A DNA stretch of 64,000 nucleotides from Stenopsyche tienmushanensis (taxonomy: Eukaryota > Arthropoda > Insecta > Trichoptera > Stenopsychidae). A program made the translations under genes and the position numbers. Positions 21,095-32,588 of this stretch are shown piece by piece. How positions within the stretch are numbered: position 1 is the stretch's first letter; each line of letters begins with the position of its first letter. The notes under the pieces were generated by a model. The model searched no databases. It had not been told where the DNA came from and saw only the letters and a program-made list of their open reading frames with translations. The DNA lies in NCBI GenBank assembly GCA_008973525.1, contig WACJ01000373.1:62001-126000 (forward strand), given 5' to 3'.

Positions 21095-21757
21095 ACTTTG
21101 AGTTAAATACATAATGCGTAAAAATACGTAAAACCGAAACATAAATATTCTTCAGAATATTGTCGATTATTTTTTCTGATTTTACTGGATACATTTTCTT
21201 TTGTATGAGACGTATGTCTAGTAATATCGTCACTACTTCTTTCACTTGTACTCCCTGTGTCATTAATATTTTGGTCTGATTCACGATTTCGTTTGGTAAT
21301 AAATTTATCCATTGTAACGTAGGCGAGAACTCTCAGCTGAATACCGGGGCCCAGTTATGTTCGTGTTGCTTCTGTCGACCAGTCCCAGTTACCTCCGTTC
21401 ATAGAACTTCTGACGGCCTGCGACTGCCGCGTCCCCCGTAATGTTGACGAGAAGGATTCCACAGGGTGATGGTGCTGGATTTCAAAGACGATTGTTTCTC
21501 CACATGTTTATTTACTCCATTTTGAACAGACTGCGGCTGCGAGGCGTAGAATACCTAAAGTCTACGTTAAACGATTAACATACGCGCAATTGATTTGGCT
21601 AATTCAAAATTACATTAACTTTTTCGTTGACTTTCATAATTTCGCCAACGACTTTTTCGGTTTTCACTGTTTTGCAGAATTTTTCGTTTTTACCAATTTT
21701 TCGCGGTGCACTTGTAATAAGCTCGCGGTGCACCGGTTGAAAAACACTGCACTAGAG
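21095..21757 (-). mobile_element. 5' part of a hAT transposon (ZBED5/SCAND3-like)
   Basis: The end TGCAGTGTTTTTCAACCGGT (minus-strand sense, at about 21738-21757) is a typical hAT terminus. About 440 bp downstream a frame starts MDKFITKRNRESDQNIND and contains YSEEYLCFGFT (21103-21312), matching the N-terminus of ZBED5/SCAND3-type hAT transposases (M.KF...YL.FGFT). It stops before the BED finger continues, and no catalytic core or right end follows. It is inserted in a family C copy whose sequence resumes at 21758. Confidence 0.75.
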
Positions 21758-22493
21758 AAATGCTAATTATTTTAATTAAAAACTGTCATCACTGTATGAT
21801 AATTTTCGTTGTGATTTTCGATGATTCAAAATCGCTCTCTTCTTCGAGAGAATTGTATACCCAGCGTCAATGTCATTATTGTTCTCTCAACTCAAAAAAA
21901 AATCACAAAATGGCGATTGTTTAAAAAAAATCAGTCAAGGCATCTTTTGGCTTTATTTTGTCACACTTAATTTTTTTAATTTAATTTTGACATAAATCTG
22001 ATAAGAATAATAGAGGAATACATAGAAACGATTCGAATCTAGTTTGAAGTAAATTAATGCATTCAAAAATGAGATATGATGTCAACCATGTTGAAAAAAG
22101 TAGTTTCGAGGAAAACGCGTTAAAAGATTTCATTATGGTAGGACCGGCCAAGTTGCAGCCTCATTAAAATAGCTATAACTCCGTTAGTAATTGGAATTTT
22201 GGAAATTCCTTTGGAGATTGTATTTTTAAGTCAAAACATTGGGAAGATGCAAAAAAACGAAATATTTTTTTTTCAAAAATCTAAACCAGAATAAAGGGCG
22301 TGGTCGTATTTTAGCAATAGCAGATGCAATATTATTTACACAGTCCCAAATTAAAATTTTTCCCAATTTGGTTATTGTTGATGAGTTATTTCCTATTATA
22401 TCCAATATATCTCAATACGTACTCTAAGAATTTTTAAAAAAAAAAAAAAAAACAGCATAACTTAAGATTTGCACAAAAAAAGGTTTGAGTGTA
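21758..22493 (-). mobile_element. Family C element, copy 1 (truncated)
   Basis: Shared blocks include ATCATCACTGTATGATAA-like text, GGTAGGACCGGCCAAGTTGC, ATAGCTATAACTCCGTTAGT and a right terminus GCACAAAAAAAGGTTTGAGTG followed by TA. Its left end is cut by the hAT insertion. It is low complexity, and the frame at 22239-22427 is antisense to the family's short conserved frame. Confidence 0.75.
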
Positions 22494-23822
22494 TAGTGTA
22501 AAAATATGATTATAACCCTGTCAATAAAACTGTTTTATAGATCTAATATAAATGATATCCGTGATCTATGGATTTTGTGATTTATTGTATTTACTATGCA
22601 CAAGAAAGAGTTTCTTCGTAATTTTCTTGATTATTCACTCCTTCCCTGTACCATAATTAATTACTCTGAAGACCGTTAAACGGGTTTAATTTAGCTTTGT
22701 AACTGAAAAGTGAAAAGTCGAATAAATCAGTAGCATAAACATTCTTCTTGACATACATTTTGACTCATTGATACAGAGCTTAACCAATTGATGATTTATT
22801 ACATTCCGAATCTTGCACGAGTCGACTGATACCGACGCGAAACTAAACACTCAATTACAACCAAACAAACTATACTCCAGTGATCATCAACTCGGGTGCC
22901 AGAATTTGGGTATTTTTAAACGACTATAATATCAGGGTTTTGACCGAAATATTTCTAAAAACCCAAGCATAATTTCGATCCACCAAATTAACCAAACAAA
23001 CAAATGCGAACAATATTATTTATTAAATAAATAACGTTTGCGGTTAAGCTCAATTTTTTTCTCACAAGGCGATGTGAACCCAAGGCTTCTAAATAAATAC
23101 CCAACAAAAAAAACATCTTTAGAAAAAAAAAAACAATTTAATGGTTATTAAAGAAATGCATTAGTAATCCTGTGCTAAGCCATGCTAAAAACTTTCCTGA
23201 TATTGGCGCCTACAGTCGACAACCTTGCTTTGGCCATATAAAGAAATGACAAACATCAATAATTTTTCATTTAATATACGCAATGCAAAAAACGTTTTTA
23301 CTCATTCCTATACCACTTCATTATGCGGCTCTCAAAAAAATACCGGGTATGAAGCAAGTCATGAGTTATTGTATCTGGAAGTAAATTTTGCCTATATTTG
23401 AAAAGTGTTGTTTGGAAGTGATACGGCGAGTAAAAAAACCTCTTTTATGAGCTTGTTAACGTTGACTGTTAACATGCCAATAAATTATTACTACGAGTAA
23501 TAAAATAAAATCAACAACAAAATGAACATATTGCAACAAGGACGCACAATCATGCTTCGCATGTTTTGTTAAATCTTCTGCAACATTCGATATACATGAT
23601 GTATTGAAGAAACCGGAAATTAATCAAAATTACACATCTTACCCTTTTGCACTCAGTTTATATTGAGACACGGTTCAGGAAACACGTATTTTTTTTTATT
23701 ATCATTAGACAGTGACAGCTGTGATTTTTTTTTAAATAGAAACTTAATGGGTTTCTTAGAACAGAAAGTTTTTGATGGAATTGAATTTTCGATAAATAAT
23801 CGAGGTTTTGTCAATTAACATA
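22494..23822. other. AT-rich region, nothing recognised
   Basis: No open frame above noise, no repeat I could match elsewhere in the window, and no RNA gene. Confidence 0.5.
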
Positions 23823-23826
23823 TTAA

Positions 23827-24286
23827 GCGGGGAAGTTCCTTTTCAAAAACACAACATACAGTGGGAGCGCACATTTTCGTTAGGACGTATATATACGTCC
23901 CGCCCACTTGGCGTGAGCTCATATTATTATTTTTTTAACAATGCTTAGAATTTATAAAGATATAGACATATAGAGAAGTTAACAAATACAAAACAATAAA
24001 CAAAAGCACATAAAGAAAACGGAAGCATAGAGTTTAAAATAAAAATTCAACTTCTATGTGATATAAGTACACTGAGTACACGTTCACCCCAACACAATAG
24101 CGAATTGCAACCAATTTGCTACCTGTCTTAAATTCATGTCAAAACATGTATTGACAACTCACAAATTCGTTAAACAAAAAAAGTTCCGCCTGCTTTAAGA
24201 CTCAATATATATTTTGAGGACGTATATATACGTCCTGACCAATTTCGATGTAGTTTACGTTGGACGTATATATACGTCATGCCCAT
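23827..24286 (+). mobile_element. Palindrome-bearing element, best copy
   Basis: This 460-bp element is flanked by perfect TTAA on both sides (23823-23826 and 24287-24290). The left end is GCGGGGAAGTTCC and the right end CATGCCCAT. GACGTATATATACGTC is at 23884-23899, 24219-24234 and 24263-24278, the last two exactly 44 bp apart. It shares its outer thirds with 5368-5878, while the middles differ in length. No coding sequence, so it is probably a piggyBac-dependent MITE. Confidence 0.8.
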
Positions 24287-24477
24287 TTAATAGGTTAAGA
24301 TTGGTCATTCATAATCAACAGTTCAAGAATTTGAAAAAATCATGGTGTTTGGGTTCTTCATGAATTGTCGCCAATCGCACTACAACAACGAAGAATTTTC
24401 TATACCCTCGTCTATGTATGAATCTTAGTTTACAATATTGTATGAATTAGATTAATACAAACTCTGATTGCAATTAG

Positions 24478-24755
24478 TTTCAGTCAATACAGAAAGAGCA
24501 TTATTACTCGTTGAGCTCTGAGGCAGACAGAGACGGAGAGTGTCTTGCACGTAGAATATGGAGATAAACAGAGACGGAGAGAGTATCTTACGTACCAAAA
24601 TGTATCGACTTATGTAGATATGTTAACGATATAATGAATCGATTTCAATTGTGTTGTTTATGTTTACGCAAAAAATGACCGAATATTGTGTGCTATTATT
24701 ATAAATATATAATTTAAGTTTATCATGATCTAAAATTAGGTCACTACTCAAAGGG
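24478..24755 (-). mobile_element. Family B element, diverged copy
   Basis: In reverse orientation it matches 51546-51936. The terminus CCCTTTGAGTAGTGACC (minus-strand sense) at about 24741-24755 corresponds to CCCTTTGAATAGTGAGC there. The flanking TTAA has decayed to TTCA on this side. It includes a purine-rich GACAGAGACGGAGAG stretch, partly duplicated at about 24528-24585. Confidence 0.65.
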
Positions 24756-26840
24756 TTGAATATCAATATATAAATGCTTATCCTCTTGTCCACGTGCTTA
24801 TTTCTTGTAGGTCAGCGAAGACTTAATTTGACATAGTCTCTGAACGCGATGTAATCAATTCATTGACATTTTAACTGTTGACATCCAAGTATAATTGGGT
24901 CATAATCTGATCTATTTTATTAATGATCGTTCCAGAAGTCTCCTTCTTGTGGTCATACGAATTTGATCAAATTCAGCATTTAATATGACGGTATTTTCAA
25001 CAGTGTCTTCGAACCGCTTATAATATTTTTCAATTAATTTTGTCAATATTTCAGAGTTTAAGCCGGTGTTGATTGTGACTCATATCATGACCTGTGGAAA
25101 TCTTTGCTTTTTCATGATCGATTATTGCTTCAGATTATTGAAGGTTTTCAGCAACTAAACATTGTTATTGTATTCAATATGTTTCAGTTGTAGAATTATC
25201 TGGCTGTTCATTGTACTATATTTTTTAGCTTAATGAAGGTATTTTTTATATTTTAAGAGACGATGTGTGCTTCAAGTAATACATTTATATCATTCAAAGG
25301 TCTTCATAATCATTCCATATGCGATTTTATTATATTCAGTATAGATCGTTTTTAAGATCACCCCAAGCAATTGGCAACAAAGCTACAAGACAGCTCATAA
25401 AGCTCAGCTTTCCTGATGAAGATTTCATATTTCTTCTCATTTTTTTGCACTGCCAAAATTCTCATCTTACGCTTCTTCATCTACAGCATATTTATGCAAG
25501 GAAACATAGTTTGAATAAATATTTTCTTTATAAATATGGTTGGCGTATAGTTGACACCGCCTACACGAGTCCGTTTGTTTTTGTAATCGCTTACATGCCT
25601 ATCAGCAAGAAATTTTATATGTCAATTGTATTGACAACATTAATCCCTGACAAGATAGCAGTTCTCGATGAACGTTTCTTGTCCATATTACCTGTGCTGA
25701 TTGAAACATTTGAGCTTCATTAGCATAGTTTTCGAACGAGTCGGCGCAAACTTTATGCAAAATAATTCTTTCTTCGTCGACTTTCTAAATGGAAGAGATC
25801 GATCCAGACTGGTATTATTTGATGGACCATTTCTGCGATAAGACGCAGCTTCTTGCTCTCACCTACATCATCGGTCGTTTCAAAATGCATTAAAGTATGA
25901 AATTGTACATGCGCGATATGAGCATTTATAAGTTATAATGCTCATTGAGTTGAATGGGTTTCTATTGCTGGACGTGACTCAATTTTTAACCAGTTGGATG
26001 TTGTATCTCGCAGACATTGTATTTGGATTGAACAAAAACGTAGGAAATATAATATTTATATAAACTTATCAACAAATTGAAATAGGAAAGTACGACTTTT
26101 CAATGAAATATTTGGATCACCTTAGACAGTTTGATCTGTGGACTTGAAAAGATGAAAACCCAACGGGACGAGATTCGGTGAATAAAAAGGGTGAAGTAAC
26201 ACACAAAATCCATTGATTTTTTCGTCATATATTATCGTAAATGACCCATGGCTCTCATCATGTCATCATTTTTATTATGTTGTCAAAAAGACGCAGCATG
26301 TGTTTTGTCGCTCATTTTTGTTGTATTCGGTCAAGGCGCGCGGTACCCATCCTATTCCATAACACCCATCCTATTCGCTTTGCCGTAGTAAATTTGTTTA
26401 TACAGTGGTCCAATCTTTCCGATAACTCCTTGATTGTTGCTCTGGATCTGTATCGATTAGAGATTTTAGTGCATCGTTATCAAAATTCAAAGGTTTTCTG
26501 ATAATGGACATCTGCACACTGTTACTACTTCACCACAAGCATCTTTAAGTGTTTACTGGCTTTTTAGGCATTCTAACCCAAATAAAAAAAGCTGCATACA
26601 ATGCCGGATATGGACTTCGTTATTTCCGTGTAGAAATTTTATCCTTAACAATAAAAAAAATTTGTTACACAAAAATAATGTTTGACAAAAAATAAAGTTC
26701 TACAAAAAAATACAAAGATGTTTCTATCACTGTGTATGGGACAAAAACTGAGCTCAAATATAAGGTCTCAAAATTTTCGAATACTTTCGGGTCTACCTAC
26801 TGTTACCTAATGTTTCTTCAGAATCAATAAATTGAAAATA
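24756..26840. other. 2-kb region without a supported gene
   Basis: The largest frame, 25319-25723 (plus, 134 codons), is rich in Leu, Ile and Phe and has no motif I recognise. A second, 26241-26501, is similar. Both may be antisense to decayed mobile sequence, but I could not identify one. Confidence 0.45.
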
Positions 26841-26844
26841 TTAA

Positions 26845-27377
26845 GCTGTTGGGGAGCATCGACATACATGTATGTCCGAATTCTCATGTCCCAAAAAGAG
26901 CACTCTTGCACATTGAAGCTCGGAGACAGACAGAGAAAGAGAGAACTTAGCGCAGTTCGGGAGACTGAGACGGATAGCGTCCTCACATGCATCGCATGAT
27001 TGTATAGATCGTTAAGCCCAAATTTATCGACTTGATAATGATTTCGATTTCAAGTGTGTTATTTGTTTACGCAAAGAAACGACCGAATATTGTGTGTTAT
27101 CGAGAGTGTTTGTCTATTTAACTGCTTGCCGTTCTTCTCTGCGTGTTGAAAGAGTCTTTGTTCAATTATCATTTCCTTCTAAAGGAGGAGCAAATGAATC
27201 GATTTTTTGTGCATTGTTTATGTAAAGAAATGTCTTGGTCTTGTATTCACTATCAAGTGTTTATTTACAATTGAAGATTGTCTTACGCTGATTAGGAGCT
27301 GACAGAAAATAATCGGCGTAAAGCGATTATGACATCAACGTCTTCATCGATTTTAAATTTGCTCGCTCCTCAACAGG
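26845..27377 (-). mobile_element. Family B element, complete, TTAA-flanked
   Basis: This 533-bp element lies between TTAA at 26841-26844 and TTAA at 27378-27381. In minus-strand sense it begins CCTGTTGAGGAGCGAGC and ends ...GATGCTCCCCAACAGC, giving short imperfect terminal inverted repeats of the CCTGTTG.GGAGC type. The partner copy 57928-58459 is nearly the same length and in opposite orientation. It contains the palindrome GACATACATGTATGTC. TTAA targets and CC-starting ends indicate piggyBac-type mobilisation. Confidence 0.88.
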
Positions 27378-27381
27378 TTAA

Positions 27382-27829
27382 TACTATCGACATTTTTAGT
27401 GGAATGAAATATTTTTCCACAATCTGAAACCGAGAAGTCGTTGAAATCATCATTGTGTAGCAATAAAAATTCCACCGTAGGATTACAACCTCTTCAATAT
27501 TTATCCGGGGGAAAATTCACATCCATAACAACCATTTCATACATCCACCTTATATTGAACATCGTCGAATTCTCATTTGCGAATGTTCACCCATTAGATC
27601 AGTGATCTCTTATCTTTTTGCACCTGCGGGTTGGTAAAAAAAATTTCGGATCACTAATACTGAAATAAAAATACAGCTACAGCTTAATTTTTCCCTTACT
27701 GTGTTATAAACATCCGCGCGCTCCGATGATATGTATTTGGTACACCGTATGGAAAACTGAGTTGTAGTAAATATATCACAGCAAGGAAAGGTTAAAGATG
27801 AATATTTTTCAAATGTTTCAACTTTTAAA
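27382..27829. other. No feature recognised
   Basis: This is AT-rich sequence between the family B element and the family C copy. The 81-codon minus-strand frame at 27610-27855 runs into the repeat. Confidence 0.5.
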
Positions 27830-28342
27830 ATTACATTCTCCAAAGGAATTTCCAAAATTCCTACTACTTACGGAGTTATAGCTATTTTAGTGACGCGGCA
27901 ACTTGGCCGGTCTTACCATAATTAAATCTTTTAACGCGTTTTCATCGAAACTACTTTTTCAACACGGTTGACATCATATCTCAAGTTTTAATTAATTAAT
28001 TAACTTAAAATTGGATACGATTTTTTCCTATATAAGCCTCTATTATTCCTACCAAATTTATGTCAAAATTTATTTTTTAACTATTTAAAAAAGAATTAAA
28101 AAAAGGACAAAAAATGACGACTGTATTTTTTTTTAAACAGTCGCCATTTTGTGTTTTTTTTTAGTTAGGGACTATAGTGACATCTTTACTAATTTTATAC
28201 AAAACAATGATGACATTGACGCTGGGTATACTATTCTTTCCGAAGAAGAAAGCGATTTTGAGTCATATCGAAAATCGCAACGAAAATTATCATACAGCGA
28301 TGATAGTTTGTAATTAAAATAATTAGTATTTCTCTAGTGAAT
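27830..28342 (+). mobile_element. Family C element, copy lacking termini
   Basis: Shares with the other copies the block TTCTCCAAAGGAATTTCCAA, the GCAACTTGGCCGGTC block (plus-strand sense), and a conserved coding tail SDFESYRKSQRKLSYSDDSL followed by TAA at about 28310. The TA-flanked termini seen in two other copies are not visible here. Confidence 0.7.
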
Positions 28343-28746
28343 GTCTGGCATTTAAAACATGTTTTTCTTTGATATCATTGGATTTTATTCGATTATCAAT
28401 AAACAGCTCTTAAATCTTAGTCTAGAAATTTGACGATAATCGACTGTCAAAGCATTGCCTTTATGCGAACCAAAATTATAAAGGTGTACAAAGCTGTCAG
28501 ATTAATATAATTCAAGGACCAAAGATATTTAGTTTTAGATACGCACAGTAGATATGGTATTCCGGCTTGCTTTGATATATTTTTTAGACAATGACGCACA
28601 AGTCACGTTCGATTAAAAAAAAATCGCATAAGCTCGTTTTTGGAGCGACGAGTGTTTTGCAGATTAAACCATTGAGGAAATCAATTTATTTAATTAAAAA
28701 AAAATGTATGAGAAACACTGACATAGTTCCGTGATAAAAAAAAAGC
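28343..28746. other. Spacer upstream of tRNA genes
   Basis: AT-rich, nothing recognised. Confidence 0.5.
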
Positions 28747-28818
28747 CTCCCCGGCGGGGAATCGAACCCCGGTCTCCCGCGTGACAGGCGGGGATACTTA
28801 CCACTATACTACCGAGGA
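28747..28818 (-). tRNA. tRNA-Asp-GTC: tRNA-Asp (GTC)
   Basis: Identical over 72 nt to the genes at 16241 and 32589, with the anticodon at 28783-28785 (minus strand). A run of A on the plus strand just to its left is a T-run in the transcript sense, which fits a Pol III terminator. It lies 86 bp from tRNA-Asn, in divergent orientation. Confidence 0.98.
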
Positions 28819-28904
28819 CTGATATACGCTTATCTAAAAGTATACTTTATCTCCTTCGGTTGAGATAATATAGATATACATATTATTTTTAATCGCGACG
28901 CACG

Positions 28905-28924
28905 GCCTCCGTGGCGCAATTGGC

Positions 28925-28961
<37 letters not shown>

Positions 28962-28978
28962 GAGCCCACCCGGGGGCG
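28905..28978 (+). tRNA. tRNA-Asn-GTT: tRNA-Asn (GTT)
   Basis: This is a 74-nt cloverleaf. Acceptor GCCTCCG pairs with CGGGGGC (one wobble). The D arm is GCGC...GCGC, the anticodon GTT is at 28939-28941, and the T arm carries GGTTCGAGCCC. No intron and no encoded CCA. A T-run about ten bases downstream is a likely Pol III terminator. Confidence 0.98.
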
Positions 28979-29602
28979 TTTATTTTTGTAATTTTTTTTT
29001 TTCCAAATAAATTTAAAGTAAATATCCTATTTCCGCTTGATTTATCCGATTTAACCCTAAGGGGACTAAAATAAATGATTAAATTTAAATACATTTAATT
29101 AATAAAAATATAAATTTGACATCCTATAGTACTATATAAATTAAAAAATATTTTCCATGTTTTCCAATTAACATTCAAAATATATTCAAATATCAACATT
29201 TTAGAATGATTTAACCTTTTCGCTGCTATTTTGTTTTTCAAAATACTGTTGAAGACATCTGAAGAAAATTTTGAATGTAAATAAACGAAGTTTACGATGA
29301 GTTCCGTAAGGGAATTTTAATACTTTCGATCCATAAAATATTTTTGTTATGTAGACATGAATTTTTACTTATGTAGTAAGAAATACTTTCGCATCATATG
29401 TTTGGGAAAATCTATTTTCTGTGTGATATTTTTCTTTTACCTGTGTTACAGAAAATGTTTTTGCATCATACGTCTGTAAAAAACATATGTGATTCAGAAA
29501 ATGGATATTATTGCAAAGGTGCTACTGGAATTAACTCACAAGTACAAAGGAAGTGCAAGGAAGGTTATTGCTGATTATTTCATAACTTTTTTGCAATGCT
29601 GG
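28979..29602. other. AT-rich spacer with a weak repeat
   Basis: The part at about 29360-29480 resembles 47290-47430, through TTTTTCTTTTACCTGTG followed by CAGAAAA and related words. It is a low-copy repeat of unknown kind. Confidence 0.4.
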
Positions 29603-30022
29603 TGTAACGATGAGGCGGGGGCGCTCTCGGGGGTAGAGTCCTCGGACGGCTCCCCGCCCCCACGTGCTCGTCGGGATGGCCGGACTAGGACACAGGTCCA
29701 TTCTTCTATCGGACCGTGATGTTGCTGGACGAATGGATGGGAATATATGGGCGTCGAATGGAAAGACTCTCTTCTCTAAATAGCTATTTATTCCACAGAT
29801 CTGGCTGCAGGAAGGATGACCTCCCGCAGCCAAGGCTAACCGACGACTCTTCTGACTCCCGCCTCCTGCGCGTCACTCACAATCCGGCAACGGTGCACGC
29901 GCAAGAAGCGATCGGTCGGTATGCAGGTGCAATGTCTCCGTAGGGCCACAAGAGATGGCGCTCTTAAAATAACAAATCTGGAGAATTAAATCTGCTCAGA
30001 CCAATAGCGCTATTGCGTGCGA
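29603..30022 (-). mobile_element. Solo LTR, family A
   Basis: This is a reverse-oriented counterpart of 40504-40962. In plus-strand text it begins TGTAACG, the inverse of the LTR's CGTTACA end, and continues through the GAGGCGGGGGCGCTC region, the GGATGGGAATA block, TGGCTGCAGGAAGG and the ACAAGAGATGGCGCT block. The far end is diverged after about 30022, so no target duplication could be confirmed. Frames within it on both strands are not genes. Confidence 0.85.
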
Positions 30023-30933
30023 ATGTTAAGTTGCTGGCTTGCTCGACTTGCTTGAAAACTGTTCTTTTGTGCCATAAAAGTGTAAATACGTGAGAAGTTT
30101 TGTATCCTTAGAATTTGAAAAAAAGTCGTTTAAATAAATTTAAAAATATATATTATTAAGCTATAAATATAATTACCCTATATTTATAATAATTTCAATA
30201 ACATCTTCATAAATATAGGGTATTTTTCAACCATCTGGAAATTAGTGAAGGTCGAAACCAGACAAGGAAACAGCATTATATTATATAATCTCACAACAAA
30301 ACATCTATAATAATTAATCAAACTACGTAAAAAAAAAACGTTTTCAACCGCTGATGCTTTGGCGTCCAGAAAGTATGACGTCATCGTCGACGTCGATAGA
30401 CGTTCTCGATCAGATCGCAAACTATAATACATCGCATCATAGCAGTCTATGGGTTAACATTTAAAAAATCAATATAAAAAGTGATTGCCTACTTTTGGCG
30501 TGTAAATGCTTATATATTTTCATTATAAACATTAAAAAAAAATCAATGTATTTCACCTATCCAGATCATAAAAGTTTTTATTATATTTTCTATTATTAAT
30601 GGAATTGGATGAGTAATATATTTTGCATTAATTGATGATTCTGCCAAAATTGTGAATCGTAATTGAATTTAATTATTTAATATCATCCTAATTATAACTT
30701 TATTAAAATGTCTCAGAATATTCCCAAATAGATGCTCAAATCTTATATTATTTTTTTCTAAAATTGTGATATGTAAGTGCATGTCACAATTAGCAAGTGG
30801 GTGTTTTTATATTTTCACTGTAATTTCCGTATGGTTTAACATTTTTTCCAAATATTCAGAATATTTTTACAATTTAAGCAAATAATTAAACAATCAATAT
30901 GGAGCAAAACGTACAAATTTATATTATTTTCTA
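30023..30933. other. AT-rich, nothing recognised
   Basis: The 82-codon minus-strand frame at 30184-30432 has no recognisable motif. Confidence 0.5.
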
Positions 30934-31203
30934 TCATTTTTTACCATCGTAATTTTCAATCCCCCTTTTTAAAAAAATAGATTTGTCTTTTAAAAATATG
31001 TCAAGATGATTTTGATTGAATGTCGTTTTTTCTAAGAACCTAAATAAACGATAATCAGTGGGTACAATGTTAGGCGAATGAGGTGAATTTGTTAGAATGT
31101 TTCCTTGTATTAATTTTGCAGAATGAGGCCTATCATTATGAATTGAAATATTTAGACTGTTGTGATCGTTTGACCGGATTAAATCCCACCATAAGCATAT
31201 CAT
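30934..31203 (-). pseudogene. Mariner transposase C-terminal fragment
   Basis: The minus-strand frame reads SIHNDRPHSAKL, equivalent to the DNARPH catalytic block. Then comes NSPHSPNIVPTDYRLFRFLE, equivalent to HPPYSPDLAPSDYHLF, with the first Asp of that block replaced by Asn. The rest of the gene and the inverted repeats are not seen. Confidence 0.8.
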
Positions 31204-31290
31204 ATCATGTTCGAAGGATCTTTTTTTAATTTAATTTAATTTAAAATAATAATTTAGTTATTGTTGCAAATTAAATTACTTACTCAAGGG

Positions 31291-32310
31291 TAGGGAATCC
31301 AATCCCGAGCCAAAATTTCGATCCCGGGATTTCGGGATTTCATTAGACAATCCCGGGACCAGTCCCGGGATCCCGGGATTGGGATTTTCAATATTTTAAG
31401 AAATTACCTTGATGAATTTGATCAAAAATGACTAATCAGTCCATTTGTTCAATATAAAAAATCACTTACACATCACAAAGAATTTTATTTATTTAAGAAA
31501 AGATAAAAATAAAATTCAAAAATAGATAAATAAAACACTAAAAAATTCAAATATTATTTTGAAAATATGCCCGAATTAACATTAGCATTAAACATTAGTG
31601 TTTCGTCATTTAGTCTGGATCTGATTTTGGAAGTCAGACAACTTGGTGATGAAAATGTACGCTCAGCTTCCACACTCGTTGGAAGTATCGTCATCAGATA
31701 TTTAAATGCTAGTTCGAGTTTATGATCGCGTGAGCCTTTATTTTCGTATAACACCATCAATGTGACTGATAAAATTCTTTTCTGCTGAGACACGGAGTAA
31801 AAATCGCAAAATTCCCGATTTCCCGACAAATTATTTATTTCCGTCGCTGCAGATGAATACTTATATACTATAATACTTTGATGTGATTCGTAATTATATT
31901 ACGGAGGAATACATAAATTCTAAAGCCAGTATCTATTATATTTCATATCGATATTCCCCTTATTCGTCGAGGTGTAGTAAATACATCACCGGTAGGGAAA
32001 GGTTACTATAACAATTTGAAAAACATACATGTACTGTATATATGTATACACAGATTAGACAGTCACTGCTCCTATGCGTCGCCTAAGTTCGCCAATTAGT
32101 AATTACGCCACTGTTTCCAAGCGTCATCCAGATTTCGTCGGGAATGTCTCGATTTAGTAGCCTACGTCGTGTTGGTGAGGTGTATGATTTATTTTGGATA
32201 AAAATTTCAATCCCGGGATTTTCGGGATTACGTTTTCTAATCCCGGGATTCTTAATTACCTAAAACTGTCCTGGATCCCGGGATCCGGGATCCCGGGATT
32301 GGATTCCCTA
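31291..32310 (-). mobile_element. hAT transposon with 8-bp target duplication
   Basis: This is a 1,020-bp element. The ends are TAGGGAATCCAATCCCG and its inverse (...GGGATTGGATTCCCTA). The flanks CTCAAGGG (31283-31290) and CTCAAGAG (32311-32318) form an 8-bp duplication with one mismatch. Subterminal zones at both ends are clusters of TCCCGGGA palindromes, probably transposase sites. The interior holds a transposase tail only, so the element is non-autonomous. Confidence 0.92.
31554..31829 (-). pseudogene. hAT transposase dimerisation-domain fragment
   Basis: The C-terminal hAT block is visible: KYLMTILPTSVEAERTFSS followed by SKIRSRLNDETLMFNA, matching the LP.S...ER.FS......R..L......L consensus. 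It lies inside the element at 31291-32310 and is in the same orientation. All upstream catalytic domains are missing. Confidence 0.88.
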
Positions 32311-32478
32311 CTCAAGAGCGTCCCTGCATGACTTTATAAACGCATTGGCGGACACGTCTGCAGTGTGCAGTCATTTTTCATACTAAAACGCACAATGCAG
32401 ATGTGTCCCGCTAACGCGTTAACCGCCTAAGTATTTAATTTTTATAATCGATCTCTCAATTTTGTTAATGTGGTGACT

Positions 32479-32545
32479 TTTTTTAAAATCTGGACTTGAA
32501 CCCGAACCTTTACAGTAAGAGCCCAGGTTTCAAGTCTTTTTATCA
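32479..32545 (-). repeat. tRNA-derived SINE-like fragment
   Basis: In minus-strand sense, GGGTTCAAGTCC is a good Pol III B box. It is preceded by CCTGGGCTCTTACTGTAAAG, and similar text at 49462-49525 (CCTGGACCTTTTACTTTAAAG...GGATTCAAATCC) suggests a common origin. No tail or A box is certain. Confidence 0.35.
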
Positions 32546-32588
32546 ACATTTGGTATTTATTAAATACTTTTAGATTATTCTATATCAG

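Noticed and set aside
24528..24590. CRISPR-like short repeats (GACAGAGACGGAGAG twice)
   Set aside because: Only two imperfect units without spacers of regular length. They belong to the family B element.
25319..25723. 134-codon frame as a membrane protein
   Set aside because: Hydrophobic composition is expected from AT-rich DNA. No clear transmembrane pattern, homologue or splice context.
26845..27377. Interpretation of family B as a solo LTR (TGTTG...CAACA)
   Set aside because: TG...CA ends are visible, but both copies lie exactly between TTAA sites, and no 4-6 bp LTR-type duplication is present. TTAA-targeted DNA transposition fits better.
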